Source of the DNA: Hirsutella rhossiliensis
Lineage: Eukaryota > Ascomycota > Sordariomycetes > Hypocreales > Ophiocordycipitaceae
DNA: 64,000 nucleotides
Direction of reading: 5' to 3'
NCBI RefSeq assembly: GCF_020360975.1
Contig: NW_025408669.1
Location: forward strand, 7,688,001 to 7,752,000
Shown here: positions 14,235-27,875 of the stretch, in pieces
How positions within the stretch are numbered: position 1 is the first letter of the stretch
How the letters are laid out: each line of letters begins with the position of its first letter
Made by a program: the position numbers and the translations under genes
The notes under the pieces: model-generated
The model's input: the letters and a program-made list of their open reading frames with translations, nothing else
What the model was told of the DNA's origin: nothing
Database searches by the model: none

Positions 14235-17200
14235 CTCCTCCCTAGCGACTTTCTAACCTAGGATACTAATAGAAAGGGCGCGATAATAACGGGTAAGGTT
14301 CTCTTCCTAAGCACGTAAGTAAGTAAATAAACTATTAATAGAACTTTTCTCCTTTACTATAATCTTTTTCCCTTTACGTCCTTTATTCCTCCCTTTACCT
14401 ACGAGCTACTTATTTAGCTCTTTCCTATTTTTACTTACGTACTTCCTTCTTTAGATAATTATCTACTACCTCTTATATACGCTCCTAAGTATTCGCGCTT
14501 ATTATTCTTAAAGGTATTAAGGAAACGAAGTAGTTAGTATCTTTACTAGTCTATAGCTTTAAGTATAGCTAGATTAAATAAGCTATAGAGTCTTATAGGC
14601 TAATCGTTATCGCGTTATTAATAGTCTTATATAAATATATAGAATTATAGTCGTTAATATCTTAGCGGTAGTTTTAATATATTCTTAGGTTTTTAACTCC
14701 TTTAACCTAGGAGGGCTTAAAACTTAGTATAAACCTAATAGGGACCGTAGCTAAAGAGGCTATTACTATACTTTATTTTTAGGGAGTAACGGGGCATACT
14801 ATAGGCGTTACTAAAGTCTTTGGCCTTAGGGTAATTAACCGAGCGCCTAGTAATTTTAGAGTCCTAGGGCGAGTTAGTAGTCGGGCTATCTACCTTTCTT
14901 CCTTACTAGCTCCTTATTAGGTTATCGGCGGGGGTATAGTTATAAGTCTTTTGCTCCTCTATATATTTAGAGGAGTCGTTAGTAGCGGGCGAGGAGTAGG
15001 CCTAATTAGCTATATATCGGAGGGGGAGAATAAAGGTATTATTTTTATATAAATAAAGGGACTAGTAAGGGCGCTTAGCTCTCTCCTTTATAAGCTCTAA
15101 GGTAGGGATCCTATCTTAAGGTTACTTAGGGAAAGGCTACTTAGTTTAGATAAGGAGCTTAATTTAGTTAACGCTTAAGGTAATAAAAGACTAGGTTTAT
15201 TCTCGATTCCTATCGGCGTAATTAGATAATTAAGGGTCTTTTTAAGGAGGAGTTTTATAAAGAAACCGCGCGTAGCTTAAGCGATTAGGTTAGGTTGCTC
15301 TATAAAGGTAGCTAGTATAGATAGCTCCTTTCTCGCTTTCCTTACTATATAAGCTAGTTCTATATCTCTTTAAAGCAGTAGTCTCTATCCGGTAAGCCTA
15401 TCTAAGAGGTTAACTACCTCTAGGACTTCTTAGAGGTCTTATTCTTCTTAGTCTCCTAAGATAATACGGTTATATCGGTAAATCCGCTTACTCCTAAGAA
15501 TCCTTATAAGAAAGACTCCGCTAAATATCGTTAGACCTTAATTAGATAGTATCCTTTATAGTCGTCTAACCCCGCTATTAAACTACTAGGAAACTCTACC
15601 GCCCTATAATATCGCTTATATATAATTAAGCTCGTTCGCCGCGATAGCTTAGATTCTATATATTAGCCTATTAACGTAGCCTATTATACTTATCCTCTTA
15701 TCTAGCTTAAAGAAATACTAGTCTTAGTATAAGATTTTATTTATCTACGAGGCTTCTTATATTACCTTATACCTTTACTTTAAAATTACTTTAACCTTTA
15801 AGTATCGCTACTTAATTATCTTAAAGCGTAGCCCGACTATGCCTCTAACCTAGTATTAGATTATTATTAAGGCTAAGTAGCCGTATTCCTACCTTTCTTA
15901 CTAAGCGGTATAAGGGACTAGCGTATAGGTAAAGTTATAAGGAACTTAGAGGATATAAAGAAACTACCGTTATACTTATAGGAACGTATAGAGTTTAGTA
16001 TACCGTCCCTTTTTCTAAGTATTAAAAACGACTAAGTTTCCTTCCTTATAGTCCTAGAAGAACGCTCCTTAGTAGAGTCCCCCTTTATCTAGTCCTATTA
16101 AAAAGTTAATAACTCTAGTCGTATACCTTCGTTTATATATAAAGCGACTAAGGTTAAAGGTAGGAGCGGTAAACTTAATTAAATGCTCCCCGTCGTTTAG
16201 GTATTTATAGTACTTTGTATATCTATCTTCTATATCTTCGATAGGTTCCCCTTAATAGTTAGTATAAACCGATAGTAGGTAAGGTAAGGGGTATACTACG
16301 TTCTTAATACCTCTTATTAAGATCTTAATTATCGCGCTAAGGCTAAAGCTCGTAGCTTATTATTTATCGATAGCTTTATAGAGAAAGTTATATATATCGA
16401 CGATATACTCTTCTTAGCGGGCCTTATTCCTAGTAAATCCGTTTATCTTTTTAACGCCCTTATATATTATCCGAGTGTCTTTAAGGGTAATATCCTACTA
16501 TTTAATAGGGCCTATTAGTATTAGGTGCTAACGATCTTTATAAATATACTAGGGAGGTTACTTCTACCTATAAACGTCTTATTAGTCTTAGTCTACGAAC
16601 TTTTCCTTATCTTTAGCGTAGAAGCGCCCTTCGCTGCCTTTTACTTTAACTTCGCCGTAGTAAGTAGGTTGTAAGGAACGGTGTTCCTACTATAAATAAA
16701 GCAGCTATAATATACTCTTCTAATTATATAAGCCAATAAGTAGTATATTAATTATAGGCAAAATCTCATCCTATAGAGCAAGAATCGCTCGTTATTTTGC
16801 ATGTTATTATGCATTAAACGGGTTGCCGGTTATCGTATAATCGGGAATCGAAGGAACAGAGCTAGCTTAGAATGCTAGCTAAGACCTCTTAAGAACACCG
16901 GCACGACCAACCTCCTTTAAACACGAATATCAGTGGAACCAAGACACTTCTAGACTCACTCGAGGTATCACGGAATTCCCTAGTCTCAGGGCTATATAGC
17001 AGCCTAAATCTGGTCCCGAAAGGTTCTTCCGTTTAGCTATAATTGTCTATATAAGACAGTATATCCGCTAGTAGATAGATTAAGAATCATTAACTTTAAC
17101 ACCTCTTCTACACACCAATATACTACTAATAAATTCCGTTGAAAATCCTACCTTATACTCCTTCTTCCCCTCTATCACGTAGTCTTACGTGATTCCTTAA

Positions 17201-17400
17201 TTTCCTAAAATTCCGCTTTTGCTTATATACCTTAAGATAGGTAAAATAGAGCTCCTACTCCTAAATAGTAATACGCTAAAGAAGATAGCGGCATTCTTAG
17301 GGAGGTTTATAGCTAGGCCTAGGATGCTATTTAGGTTCGCCGCTATATCTTAGGAAAGGGTAGAGTAAGTAAAAGAGAGTAAGAAGATAAGATTAAATAG
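14235..17400 (-). pseudogene. A3 frame X2 relic (minus), split by an insertion
   Basis: This is the reverse-strand counterpart of X2 in A2. The long charged C-terminal segment lies next to the LTR at 14235-14420, and the N-terminal part lies at about 17242-17385. The 569-bp island at 16669-17237 interrupts it near the start of the frame. Outside the island, the sequence is collinear with A2. A TA-rich microsatellite of about 17510-17536 separates X2 from X1, as in A2. Confidence 0.65.
16669..17237. mobile_element. 569-bp insertion that escaped RIP; possible solo LTR
   Basis: Alignment of A3 with A2 (37,600-37,620) and A1 (11,715-11,730) breaks after AGTAAGTAGG and resumes at TAGGTAAAATAGAG, leaving 569 bp between two TAGG copies (16665-16668 and 17238-17241). 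CA and TG are common in the insert and suddenly absent on both sides. The ends share a short inverted repeat, TAAGG / CCTTA. Inside are TATAAATA (about 16693) and CTATATAAGACAG (about 17046), the latter followed by a CA- and CT-rich stretch, plus a 7-bp hairpin AGCTAGC...GCTAGCT near 16861-16881. No coding frame is seen. A solo LTR of a family not otherwise present, or a non-autonomous element, are the likeliest readings. The flanking duplication could also be five bases with one mismatch. Confidence 0.75.
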
Positions 17401-17639
17401 TTAAGGTAAGTAGTTTTAAGTTATAACGCTAAGAGGCTAAGAGGGTATTATATATATATATAAGAGTTATATTAGTAGAGGGGATCGTTATAAGTAGGGA
17501 ATCGTACGGAGTATATATATATATATATATATATATAGAAGGAAGAAGAAGGAAGGAAGAAGGAGGGTATAGCGAGAGGAATAAATAGTTATTAAAGCGC
17601 GCGGTTATTAGTTACTTTAGCTAGCCTTTATAATAGTAA

Positions 17640-18968
17640 GGTCTTAGGCGTATTTAGGGGTTACGCCTAAATAGCTTCTTTTACTAGTTATTAATTAGTA
17701 AGCTATTTAATCTCCGCCCTTTTCTTCTCCTCTTTACTCTTTCTATTCCTTTTCTTCCTCTCTTCTCCTTTATCTTCTTTATTTCTTTAGACCGCTACCT
17801 CTTATCTTCTCTTTTTACGATTGCCTCTTCTTCCTTATTATATCTCGTAAGACCGCTAAACTCGAAACTAAAGAGCTACTAGATATCGTTAACCTCTCTT
17901 TAACTACTCTTCTACGACCTTCCCTCGTTACTACTACTCTTCTTACTTAAAATTATCGTACTAAGGTCTTTCCTCTTCGTATAAAGTACTTTTAAGTAAC
18001 GACTATCTAACTTATTTAATCTTACTTAGCTCGTTCTAACCGTCTTCTTTTATAGATCTATAGTTACTTTAAGACCTAAGTCTATAGTAGAAATAATATT
18101 AGTTACTAAGGGTTTCTAATTTATATAGAAATTGCCTTTTAATTATAGGTTCTATTAAAAGCTCCCGATATCGTTAGGATTAAAGTACGCGGTCGCTCTC
18201 TTCTCTCTTACTTTCTTAAGAGCACGCTAGGTCGGTATAATTAAATCGTCTTCTATACCCTTTATTATAGACGTTAGCTAGTAACCTATATCCTTATAGA
18301 AATCGCTTATCCGCGCGGATACTTCTTTTCTTAGCTTAGTTTAAGGTAGTAAGAATACTCTTAAGTAGTCCTAATTACTTTATATAGAACTTATAATCCT
18401 CGCCCTTATTAAGGGTATATTTAAACTTATTAGATAACTATAACTTCTACTTATAAGCACGTTATATTTCCTTTTTATAAGTATATCTCTCGTTTAAGTA
18501 CTACCGGCGGTTTTTACGCTAACTATATCTAGGATTCGACTAAGGCGCCTATTTATAAATAGCGGCACTTCCCTAGATACTTTAAGGCTACTTATAACCC
18601 TAATAGATTCGCTAACTATATATATAGTTATAATTTCTATACCGACCTTAAGACTAATAAATTTTACGATAAGTATATTAATAATAAGACCGCCCTTTAT
18701 CTTCTTTATAATATCCTTAATCCCTTTAGTCTTACTAAGGATTTAAAGGAAGGGGAGGAAATTAACCTTACGCCCGTTTTACCTAAAAAGAGATTATATA
18801 GGTTTAACGAGCTCTCTCTTAAGTAATAATTAGATAGTCTTTAAGTTCGCTTTATAGTAGTCTATAATAGGTTTGCTAGGAGTAGGTAGCCTCGTTTAGT
18901 CGCTATCTTTAGTAGCAAAAGTTTTTCTCTTTAGGTTATACGCGTTTAATTTAGTAAGTCGAAAATAT
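17640..18968 (-). pseudogene. A3 frame X1 relic (minus)
   Basis: This is the reverse-strand counterpart of A2 X1 (35914-37190). The acidic and basic C-terminal tail is at the low-coordinate end and the N-terminus near 18968, where the A2 start codon ATG is ATA. It retains the short segment near 18610-18650 that A2 lacks, agreeing with A1, so the gap in A2 is a deletion in A2. The product is unrecognised. Confidence 0.6.
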
Positions 18969-19299
18969 ATTAAAATTTATTTTATAGGCGCGTTTATTTT
19001 CGCTATAGCGGGTCTCCCCCTTTATAATAAAGAATAAACGTCCCTATCTATAAAGTAAAAAATCCTATTCTTAAGGGAGGTAGGTAGTAAGAATATTTAT
19101 TTTCTTACTCTATTATTTAATTATATCTTTATTTATTTTCTTTAAGGTAGTAAAGGGTAGGTTATTATTAAGGAAGGGTAGGAAATATTATCTTTATTTA
19201 TTTAAAGAGCTTTAAGTAGAAAATATAAAATAGTAAGGTAGTAGGTAGGGCGCTTATAAATATCTCGGCTATTATAGTCGTCCTTTAATTAAATAGTTA

Positions 19300-22200
19300 G
19301 ATAGTGCTCTAGTTACTAGTTAGGTTCTAGCATACTTCTTATAATAGTTATAGATTTTTATCTTTACTACCTTTTCCTTCCTAGCTCCTTTTTACCTCCT
19401 CCTTTTCTCGTTAGATTAACGTCTTTAAGGCTCCTATATAGAGATCCTTTTTTACTTTACTAAGTTATAGTAGCTAAACCTCGATTATATACCTTAGGCC
19501 TTTCTTAGGTATTTATAGTCGCTCTTCTTCCTCTTCCTAGCTTTAATCCTTCTAAGGTTCGTTAGGGAGTCGTTACGACTATAGTACTATTTAATCTAAG
19601 GCTTCTCTACTTAGTAAGAGTAGTAAATTATCTACTTTATCTATTATTTCTTCCTTCCTCCTCTTATTAAGAGTAATCTTATCCTAGAGCAACTAGTTAT
19701 CCCTAGTAAAGTACTACTAACCTTCCTTATCCTTTTTAAACTTCTTTAAATACTCTCTTAGGATTATCTTATCGAGCACGATTCTATTTAAAGTCTTAAT
19801 CCTATACGCCCTAGACTACTCTAAGCGCGATACTACTTAAAAGGGACCGTTCTACCTCATTTAATACTTAGCTTACCTCCTTAGATTATTTAATCGTCTT
19901 ACGTTAAATAGTAAGATAAGGTCTCTAGGTTATAAGCTTTCTTTCCTTATTATATACTTATTAGCTTTATCCATCCTCTCTATTAATCGATTTTAATATC
20001 TTATTACTCTTTTCTTAGCTTCTTTTATATCTTTTCTTTCCTTTTAAAACTTATACTTATACTTTAAATAATTCTTCTCTTATCTTTACTTTATCTTAGT
20101 TAATTAGTCGCTAAGTTAGGTATTTTACCTTAAGAGGTAGTACTAGTTCCTATTTATATAGTAGGTAAAAAGCTAATATTCTATAAGACTCTTTAACTAC
20201 TATTCGGTCTATAAAGATTACTTAATTAAGGTATTTAATTTACTTACTCTTTTTCTCTACTATTTTTATAAGTACTATTATTAACCTTTAGTACCCTTAT
20301 TTTACTACCGCGTTTGCCTTTAGATTATATACTAAAGTTTAAATAACTTTAACGCCTATATCCTTTAGGATATACTTAAAGTTTTTCTTTATTTTGGGCC
20401 CTCTATCGATTATAGCGTATAGTATTACGCTATACCTATAAATAATAAAGAGTATAAATTTAGTTATAGCTCCCGCGGTAATTTCCTTAACTAGGGTTAC
20501 TTCTACCTATCTAGTAAGGTCGTCTTATACTTCTATAAGGTATAAATACTTATAATTAGATAGTATATACTAGCTATTAAAGTAAATCTTACTTATAAGG
20601 TAGCTAGGCGCGGTCGCGGTTATAACTTCCTAGGGTCTCTTAGTCGTAAAGTATTAGTATTCTTTATAAGAAGAGATTACGCTATAAATATCGTTTTAAA
20701 GGCTAGCCTACTAATACTTATTTTTTACGAACGTATATATAACTTATCGTTCTTTATATCCTATTTACGCGTAGTACTTTACGATAATCCTTTTCTATTC
20801 TTTTAGGTCGTTTATAACTAATATAAGTCCCCTTTCTTCCTTCTTAGGGAGTCGTTAAAGCTTTTAATCTTTAACGTAGAAATTTAGACTCTTTAAATAT
20901 AGCTTCCTATAGTCTTATTTAGAAAGGCCCTCTAGCCGTTTTAACGTTTAAAGGAAGTCTATAATTATCCTCGATTCCTTTAAGTAGTCCCCTTATAGCT
21001 TAGTCCCTTATACTACGTTTAAGTAGAAGTCTATAAATTCTTTAATATCGCCTTTTATTTCCCTATCTAATACGTTAGAAGGTCCTTTAGGCTTTCTTAA
21101 GAGTCCGTTAGCTATACTATTCTTCTTACCTTCGATATATCGTATAGTAAAGTTAAAGAGGAAAATATAGCTTATCTAGCGAGTTACTATAGCTTTAGAG
21201 ACGTCTTTAAGGGCACCTTTTAGTTAATTAACTAGGACCTATACGTTAGTTTCTAGGATAAAATATACGCTATATAGGTATATTCTTAGTCTCCTAAGCG
21301 CACTTAATATAGCCCTATACTCCCTCTTTATTATATTATATTTAGTTTCTACTAGTAACTATATTTTACTTTCGAACCTTATAGGGCGCCTCTTTCTATT
21401 AACGATTTATATTAGGACTGCCCCCTAGCTAAGCAGACTAGCATTATATATTAAAATAATATCTCCTCTTCCTAGGCTAACGTTAAGGGATACTAGAAAG
21501 ACTAGATTAGTAATAGCTTCCTTAAGGGTAGCTATCGCTTTTATTTATTTATCTCCTTATTCCTAATAGACTTCTTTCTTTAGTAGGTCTATAAGGGGTT
21601 TTACTAAGACAGCGAACTATCTAATCTAGATTTAATAGTATCCTACGATACTAAGGAAAGCTCTAATATATATTATATTAAGGCATCTTATCTATTCCTT
21701 AATTTTAATAACTTTAGCTTTTATAGGGCACCTTCTATTTATTTTATAGATATAACCGATAACTTTAGTTACTTACTAGTAGAATTTCGATTTAGCCCCT
21801 ATAATTATATAACTAAAGAGTTTAACGTTAACTAGGACTTTATTAAGGTTAATAAGGTATTCGAAGATAAATCTCCTTACTCCTAGCGCTACCTCTTTAT
21901 TATTATACGTTATATCGGGCCCCTTAATACCTATATTATCGAGGAAATTCCTATAGATATTCGGTATAAGGTCTTATAGGATTCTTTATATTATCCTTAT
22001 AAATTAGCCGACTAAGTTCGTAGCCCCTTAAGGGAGTATATATATATATAAGAGGCTAATAAGTATCGCGAATATTATTAAGTTACGGCTTCTAATATTA
22101 AGAGGGATCTAATTATAGCCTAAAAAAAGGTCTAGGAGGGAAAGGATCTTATATATTAAGAAGTAGTCGCTAAACTCGTTTATATTTAGCGGTAGGATCG

Positions 22201-23962
22201 TATCTCTTATTATAACGGCATTTATACGTATAGCGGAATTAATTAAGCGTAGTCCTCTATCTTTCTTTACTACTAGAAAAAAAGGGTTCCTATAGGGCCT
22301 ATGCCTTTCTTTAAGGACTCTTATTTCTAGTTTAATTTTAAGGATATCGATAACTTTCTACTCTATTACTTTTAAGATTAAGATTAAGGCTACTTACTAC
22401 GCCTTATATTCTATTATCCTAATAACCTATAGGGGGGCTATAGCTAGGTCGACTTTACCTCTTTCTATAAAGTCCTAGGATAACGCTACTTCCCTATTAA
22501 ATAAAATACTATCGAAGATTTAGATTTCTACCTCTATAAGAAAGCCCTTAAATTATTCGTAAATTACTTTAAGTCTTTCTTATATTAGCCGCTTTCCTTT
22601 CTATATACTTAAGAATTTTCCTATTAAGTATTCTAGGTAGGGTCTAGGCTATATCTTATCTTTAACGGTATTTTATTTAGTCTTCTTTTAGTTAGGGTCC
22701 CCTTCTAGCGTCGAGCCGTTTAATAAAGTATCGTTAATAGGGTTAATCTTATTTACTTTTCTTTTAAAGAGAGTATTAACTCTTAGATTATATAATCTAA
22801 TAGGTCGTTTCCTCCCTATCTTAACTTTAACCTTTTAGATCTTTCTAAACTTCTTTCTAGCTCTAATAATATTTTTCTTAAATTGTCCTATAGCCTCTAT
22901 AACTATAACTTTAATAATCTCTTTTACTATCTTAGATTTAATAGCTAGAATCGCCTTATCTCCTTTATCTATAATTAATTACTATTATACTAGTACTATT
23001 AAGGGCTTATTTACGCTAGTATAGGCTAGGTTAGGGACTTAGTTAGCGCCCCCTTTATAACTAAGAATCTTACTTCTTAGTAAGAGAATCTCGGCTATTA
23101 GGGTGTCTATAAAGGGTTCTCTCCGTAATTATTAGGTAGCTCCTAGGTTATCTTCTTCGACTTCTATTACTAAAGCCTAAAAAAAATTTCTTAGGAGCTA
23201 GGTAGCCATTTCCTATATAGTCTCCTTAAGCTTTAGTCTTTTATATACGTCTTTATTAACTATTAAGGTCGTAGTCTAAAAGGATTTTACTATATTAACC
23301 TCGTTTAAAAGCTCCTATCTAATAGCTCTTACCGCTAGCGTAACTACCTAGATAGTACTAATCTAATATTTAACCTATATATCGCCGTTCCTTAAGGAAT
23401 AATTAAATAATATATACGCGGCTCTAATAAATAGTATACTTAAGATAAAGGGGACTAAGACTCTATTTAGCGTAATATAAAGACGGATTAGTATCTAGGC
23501 CGTGCCTAAATAGAGATTAGTCTCTACCTCCCTAACTATATCTATAGGGGACCCGGTATACGCTATTATTAATACTCTTATCGGTAGGATTTTAAGCCTA
23601 TATACGTTTATATATCTTTTAGTAATAAGGTTTCTTTTAGACTTAGTATCGATTAAGGCGCTTAGAACTTTAGCTTTCTAGCTACTAAGCTATACTTAAA
23701 TATAGGGTAGGTCTTATATATACTTAAGCGAGCGGAAAGGTATAAGGACCGTGTTTATATATATTATAGGAATCGTTATAAGGTCTTTTAAAGTTATCTC
23801 TTAGTATCTTATCGAGAGTACTACTTCTTATATAATAAATTTATCTTTCTTTAGTCTTATTACTTTTAGAGTTTATTAATTAGATAGTCTTTAAGCTAGT
23901 TATATTGCGCTAATTATATTAGTTATAAACCTAACTTCCTTTAGTACTTATTAAGCTTTAAG
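19300..23962 (-). pseudogene. A3 pol relic (minus): IN, RNase H, RT, protease
   Basis: The reverse strand reads protease, RT, RNase H and integrase from high to low coordinates. The protease DTG is DTK at 23642-23650. The RT FLDD motif is FLDN at 21935-21940 (codons GAT AAT). Integrase covers about 19750-20850. The gag part and zinc knuckle are on the far side of G4 (44397-47054). The frame is broken by RIP stops and by the G4 insertion between the zinc knuckle and protease. Confidence 0.85.
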
Positions 23963-23967
23963 GTACT

Positions 23968-24453
23968 TATAACGACCGGTATTATTCCTAAGAGATAAAC
24001 CTATTAAGGGGTTTATATTAGTAGATATAATAAGGCGTAGTCTAAGTAATAGTAAGTATATTATATTAGTAATAAGTCGGAGGTTATAGACTATAAACTA
24101 TAACTAAGTAATTAAGTAATTGGAATTAAAGATAAGATCGTAATAGAGATCGTAATAATTATAATATATTAAAAGCTATCGAGCTATCTATCTAAAGGAG
24201 TATTCCGTTCCTTCCTTATATATCTCGAGAGCTTCCCTAGATCGGTAGGAGCGCTAGGTAATCCCGTCGTCTAGGAGCGTTAGAGTGCTAGAGCGATCCT
24301 ATAATCTTAGCCGTAGAGCGTTAAAGCGCTAAAGTAACCCGTTGCTTTAAACTTAATTAGCCCGTCGGTCCGTTTAATATTCCTTGCTCCCTACGTTATA
24401 TAACCTTATAATATATATTAGTCCCCGCGGTTTGCTAGACCGTGGTCGTAATA
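23968..24453 (-). repeat. G4 3' LTR
   Basis: The segment begins TATAACGAC and ends GTCGTAATA on the + strand and pairs over its whole length with 43906-44391. The middle has several short tandem-like strings containing GCGCTAGAG / AGCGTTAGAG. An apparent 88-codon open frame at 24384-24650 crosses its edge and is not a gene. Confidence 0.93.
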
Positions 24454-27400
24454 GGATGCCTCCCCTCCTTTTAGTCTTATCCCTAAGACCTACTACTTTA
24501 GCCGCTATATATAAATATACCCTTATCGCGTCGTATATAAGTATATCGTTCCTTATTCTTTTATCCTTTCGGGATATACTACTAATAGTATATCTAGTTA
24601 TATTTAAAAATCCCGTTCCTATAATTCCGATAAATCGCGTTAATAATTAGAGCTAGTATCCTAGACCGAGATCTATAGTATTAAAATTATACCTTACTCT
24701 TATTATTTTTAGTTAGGCCTAACTTATAAAGTTAGCGAGCGTTTTAATTAGTATTTTAAATATACCTTTATAGGCCGTTCTTATAATAGTTATAATATAG
24801 CGTCCGCTTATTCGTTTTATCTTTTTCCTTCCCTATTATTCTTTTTACTAATATTTCTTCTTTTTTAGTTCGTTATATTATAAATTAATAGTAAAAGATT
24901 AATTTAGATAAATAGAAAGTAGAAGAAGCGTTAAAGGAAGCGATAGCTCGCCTAGCTTAGATTAGGAAATAAAAGCGTTTCCTAAAAGACTAAGGTAGTA
25001 AGTTATTTTAGCGGGGTATATAAGCTATTAATAAAGAAGATAGTATAATATATTTTTCTTAAGATAAATCGGTTTATTTATCGAATAAGGAAACTATTAC
25101 TATTAGCGAGGTTTAATCGTTTAGTGCCTTAAACGTATTAGACTAGGATGCTATTCTTAGTAACCCTATATTTCCGATTTAGGGTTCGCCTAGTAGAACT
25201 ATCGGAGTAAAGAGCTATAGTAGGTTAAGTACTTAAGTAGTTCCTAGGTATTTTCCTCTAGTCCGTATCCCTTTTACTTAATAAGGTATTCTTATTACTA
25301 ACCTTATTTTCTTATATCTAGTATTTATTCTACTTCGTATTCTTAATTATCGTTAACTTTAATTTTTTCCTATAGTTTAGCGTTTCGTAGCGCTAGTTTT
25401 AATAATAAGATATAAAATATTAGGTATATCCGTATTATTATTAGTAGCGAAAGTTCGTAGTTAACTTTTAAAATAGTTTCCTTAACCTTAAACGGTTTAA
25501 GTTTCTTAAAATCTAATTTATTACTTAGTCGTTTTATTTTAATATTTCGTCGTACGAGGTAGACTATATCTCCCTCTTAAAAGATTAGTCCTTATAATCT
25601 TTTCCGATTATAGTAAGTAGATATTCGTTCTCTAATAAATTAAAGTTCTTATTATATTTCTTTATATAATTTTTATAGCTAATCTACTTATAGTATCGCT
25701 CGTTCCGCTTATAGTCCTTATCGAGTAACCTTAAATACTTCTAGGTTATATCCGTAATTAGCGTATACTAGTAAGAGCTTAGTTATTTCTATAACTAAGC
25801 TATTATAAGCTAGTTACGCTATTAATAGCTATTTAACTTAATTGTTTTATTTATAGTTAATATAGTATCGTAAATATTATTTAAGCGTTTAGTTAAGTCG
25901 TTTTATTTATCTATCTATTTATAGGTAATAAGCTATACTAAGCTTATATTTCGTCCCTAGTTATACTATAAGAGCTTACTAAAACTTAGCTATAAATATA
26001 CTTCCTTTATTAAAGATAATCTTATTTAGTAGTCTATAATTACTAATAATTATTCGTAGGAATATATATACTAGCTCTTTTATATTACTTACTTCTTTAT
26101 ACGGTAAAAAGTACTTATACTTTATTAATCTATCGGTAATAACGAATATACTATTATACTTAACGTTAGTTATAAGTTCTTTTAACGGTAGTAGCTTTAT
26201 AATATAGTTAAAAGCTATTAAATCCTATAGTTTCTCTAGTACTAGTAGTAGTTATAATTCTCTATATAGTTTATATTATTTAGCTTTACTTTATACGTAA
26301 AGTTTATATTCTTTAATAACTTATTATACTACTTCTTTAAGTTATAGGAAGTTATATTATCGTTTAATCCGTTTTATTATTCTTTAGATTCCTTAGTATC
26401 TATATATTAGATATTTATATATATCTTATATAACTTTATCTCGTAATTCTAGTAGTATCTAGATTTTATTTTTATATATTAAAACTTCTAAATATCCTAT
26501 ATTATATCTATTCGGTACTTTATATTCTTTTATCTATTTTAGGATCTTTTAATAAGTTAAGTCGTTAGGTTATACTTTAAATATTATATTTAGCTATCGT
26601 TACTAGTAGTTCCCGTTTTCGTTAATTTCTAGGAGCTATCCTTTCGCTATAGGTACTCTTATATCGTAGTTACTTCGTTAACTAAGGGCATTAGCTTAAC
26701 TATTTTCTATTCCTTTTTTATAGATTATTTCGTAGTCGAATTCTAATAAATATTCGGCCTATTAGATCTATCGTCTATTTAACTATTACGTCGTTGTAAA
26801 ATATAAGATATTCTTATAGTCTATATAGACCTTAACTTTATATTTACTTTTAAAAAGGTAGTATTAAAATTCCTTAAAAGCTTAAATAATTATAAGGAAT
26901 TCTTTATTATAAATAGGGTAATTAAGTTCTACGCTATATAGCTTCTTTAAATAGAATATAATCGGTCGTAGTTTTCCTTTATTATCTTTTTATCCGATTT
27001 ATACTCTTAGAGTAAAGTCTAATATATCGGTTTCGAGTTTAATTTATCGTTTTAGATCGAAGGTAGTTAAGACTAGTTCTTACGTAATCGTAGTCTTAAT
27101 ATATTTAAAAGCTTCGTTAGCTTTATCGTCCTATATAAATTCTTTTTCCTTCTTCGTTAAGTTATATAGTAGTACTATAATCTTTCCGAAATCTTTAATA
27201 AATCGTTAGTAGTAATTTATAAATCCTAGGAAACTTTATATATCCTTAACGTTCTTTAGCGTTAGCTATTCTTTAATAGAGTTAATTTTATCTTATTATA
27301 TTTATATCTCTTTTAGTAAGATTATATATCTAAGGAAGTCTACTTCCTATATATAGAACTTACTTTTCTTTAGTTTAACTAGTAACTTCGTATTCTAAAG

Positions 27401-27875
27401 TACGCGGAGTACCTTATAAACGTATTCCTTATATTCTTCTAGGGTATCTAAGAAGATTAGGATATTATCTAGGTATACTACTATAAAGATATCTAAGTAT
27501 TTATATAGGATATTATTAATTATCCGTTAAAAGGTAGCTAGTATATTTATAAGTCTAAATAGTATTACTAGATATTTAAATAGTTTAAATTTCGTTTTAA
27601 AGGCTATTATCTATTTACGTCCCTTTTTTATATATATTAAGTTATAGGCGCCTTTAAGGTTAAGGGCTATAAACTATTTTTTACTATATAGTTAATCTCG
27701 TAGTTCTAATATAAGCGGTAATAGTATTTAGTCCTTTATTATAATATCGTTTAAGCGTCTATAGTCGATAACTAGTCGTAGCTTACCGTTTTTCTTTAAA
27801 ATAAATATAACTAGATAGCCTACTTTAGATATTAATATTTATATATATTCTTTTTATAGATTCTCGTTAAGGTAG
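24454..27875 (-). pseudogene. G4 pol relic, part 1: RT, RNase H, integrase, chromodomain
   Basis: Read on the minus strand from high to low coordinates. RT runs from the A2 insertion point at 27875 to about 27,100 and includes KLDLKGAYN-like, EYLVMPFGLTNAPATFQ-like and YLDN ILIF-like motifs; the catalytic pair is D-N at 27464-27469. RNase H follows with an ETDxxDFALR-like string near 27,000-27,060. The integrase core at about 25,850-26,330 has VITDRLTKY and AYHPQTD-like strings. A linker matching fungal Gypsy integrase C-termini (KLxFKKLxPFKV, then a HPVFH-like string) is at about 25,390-25,560. A chromodomain with the YLIKWKGYGxEENTWE pattern, tryptophans now stops, lies near 25,229-25,320. 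RIP stops occur throughout, and the element was cut in RT by A2. Confidence 0.88.

Noticed and set aside
24384..24650. Open frame of 88 codons on the + strand
   Set aside because: It begins inside the G4 LTR and runs into the internal region antisense to the element's coding strand; it exists by chance in AT-rich DNA.
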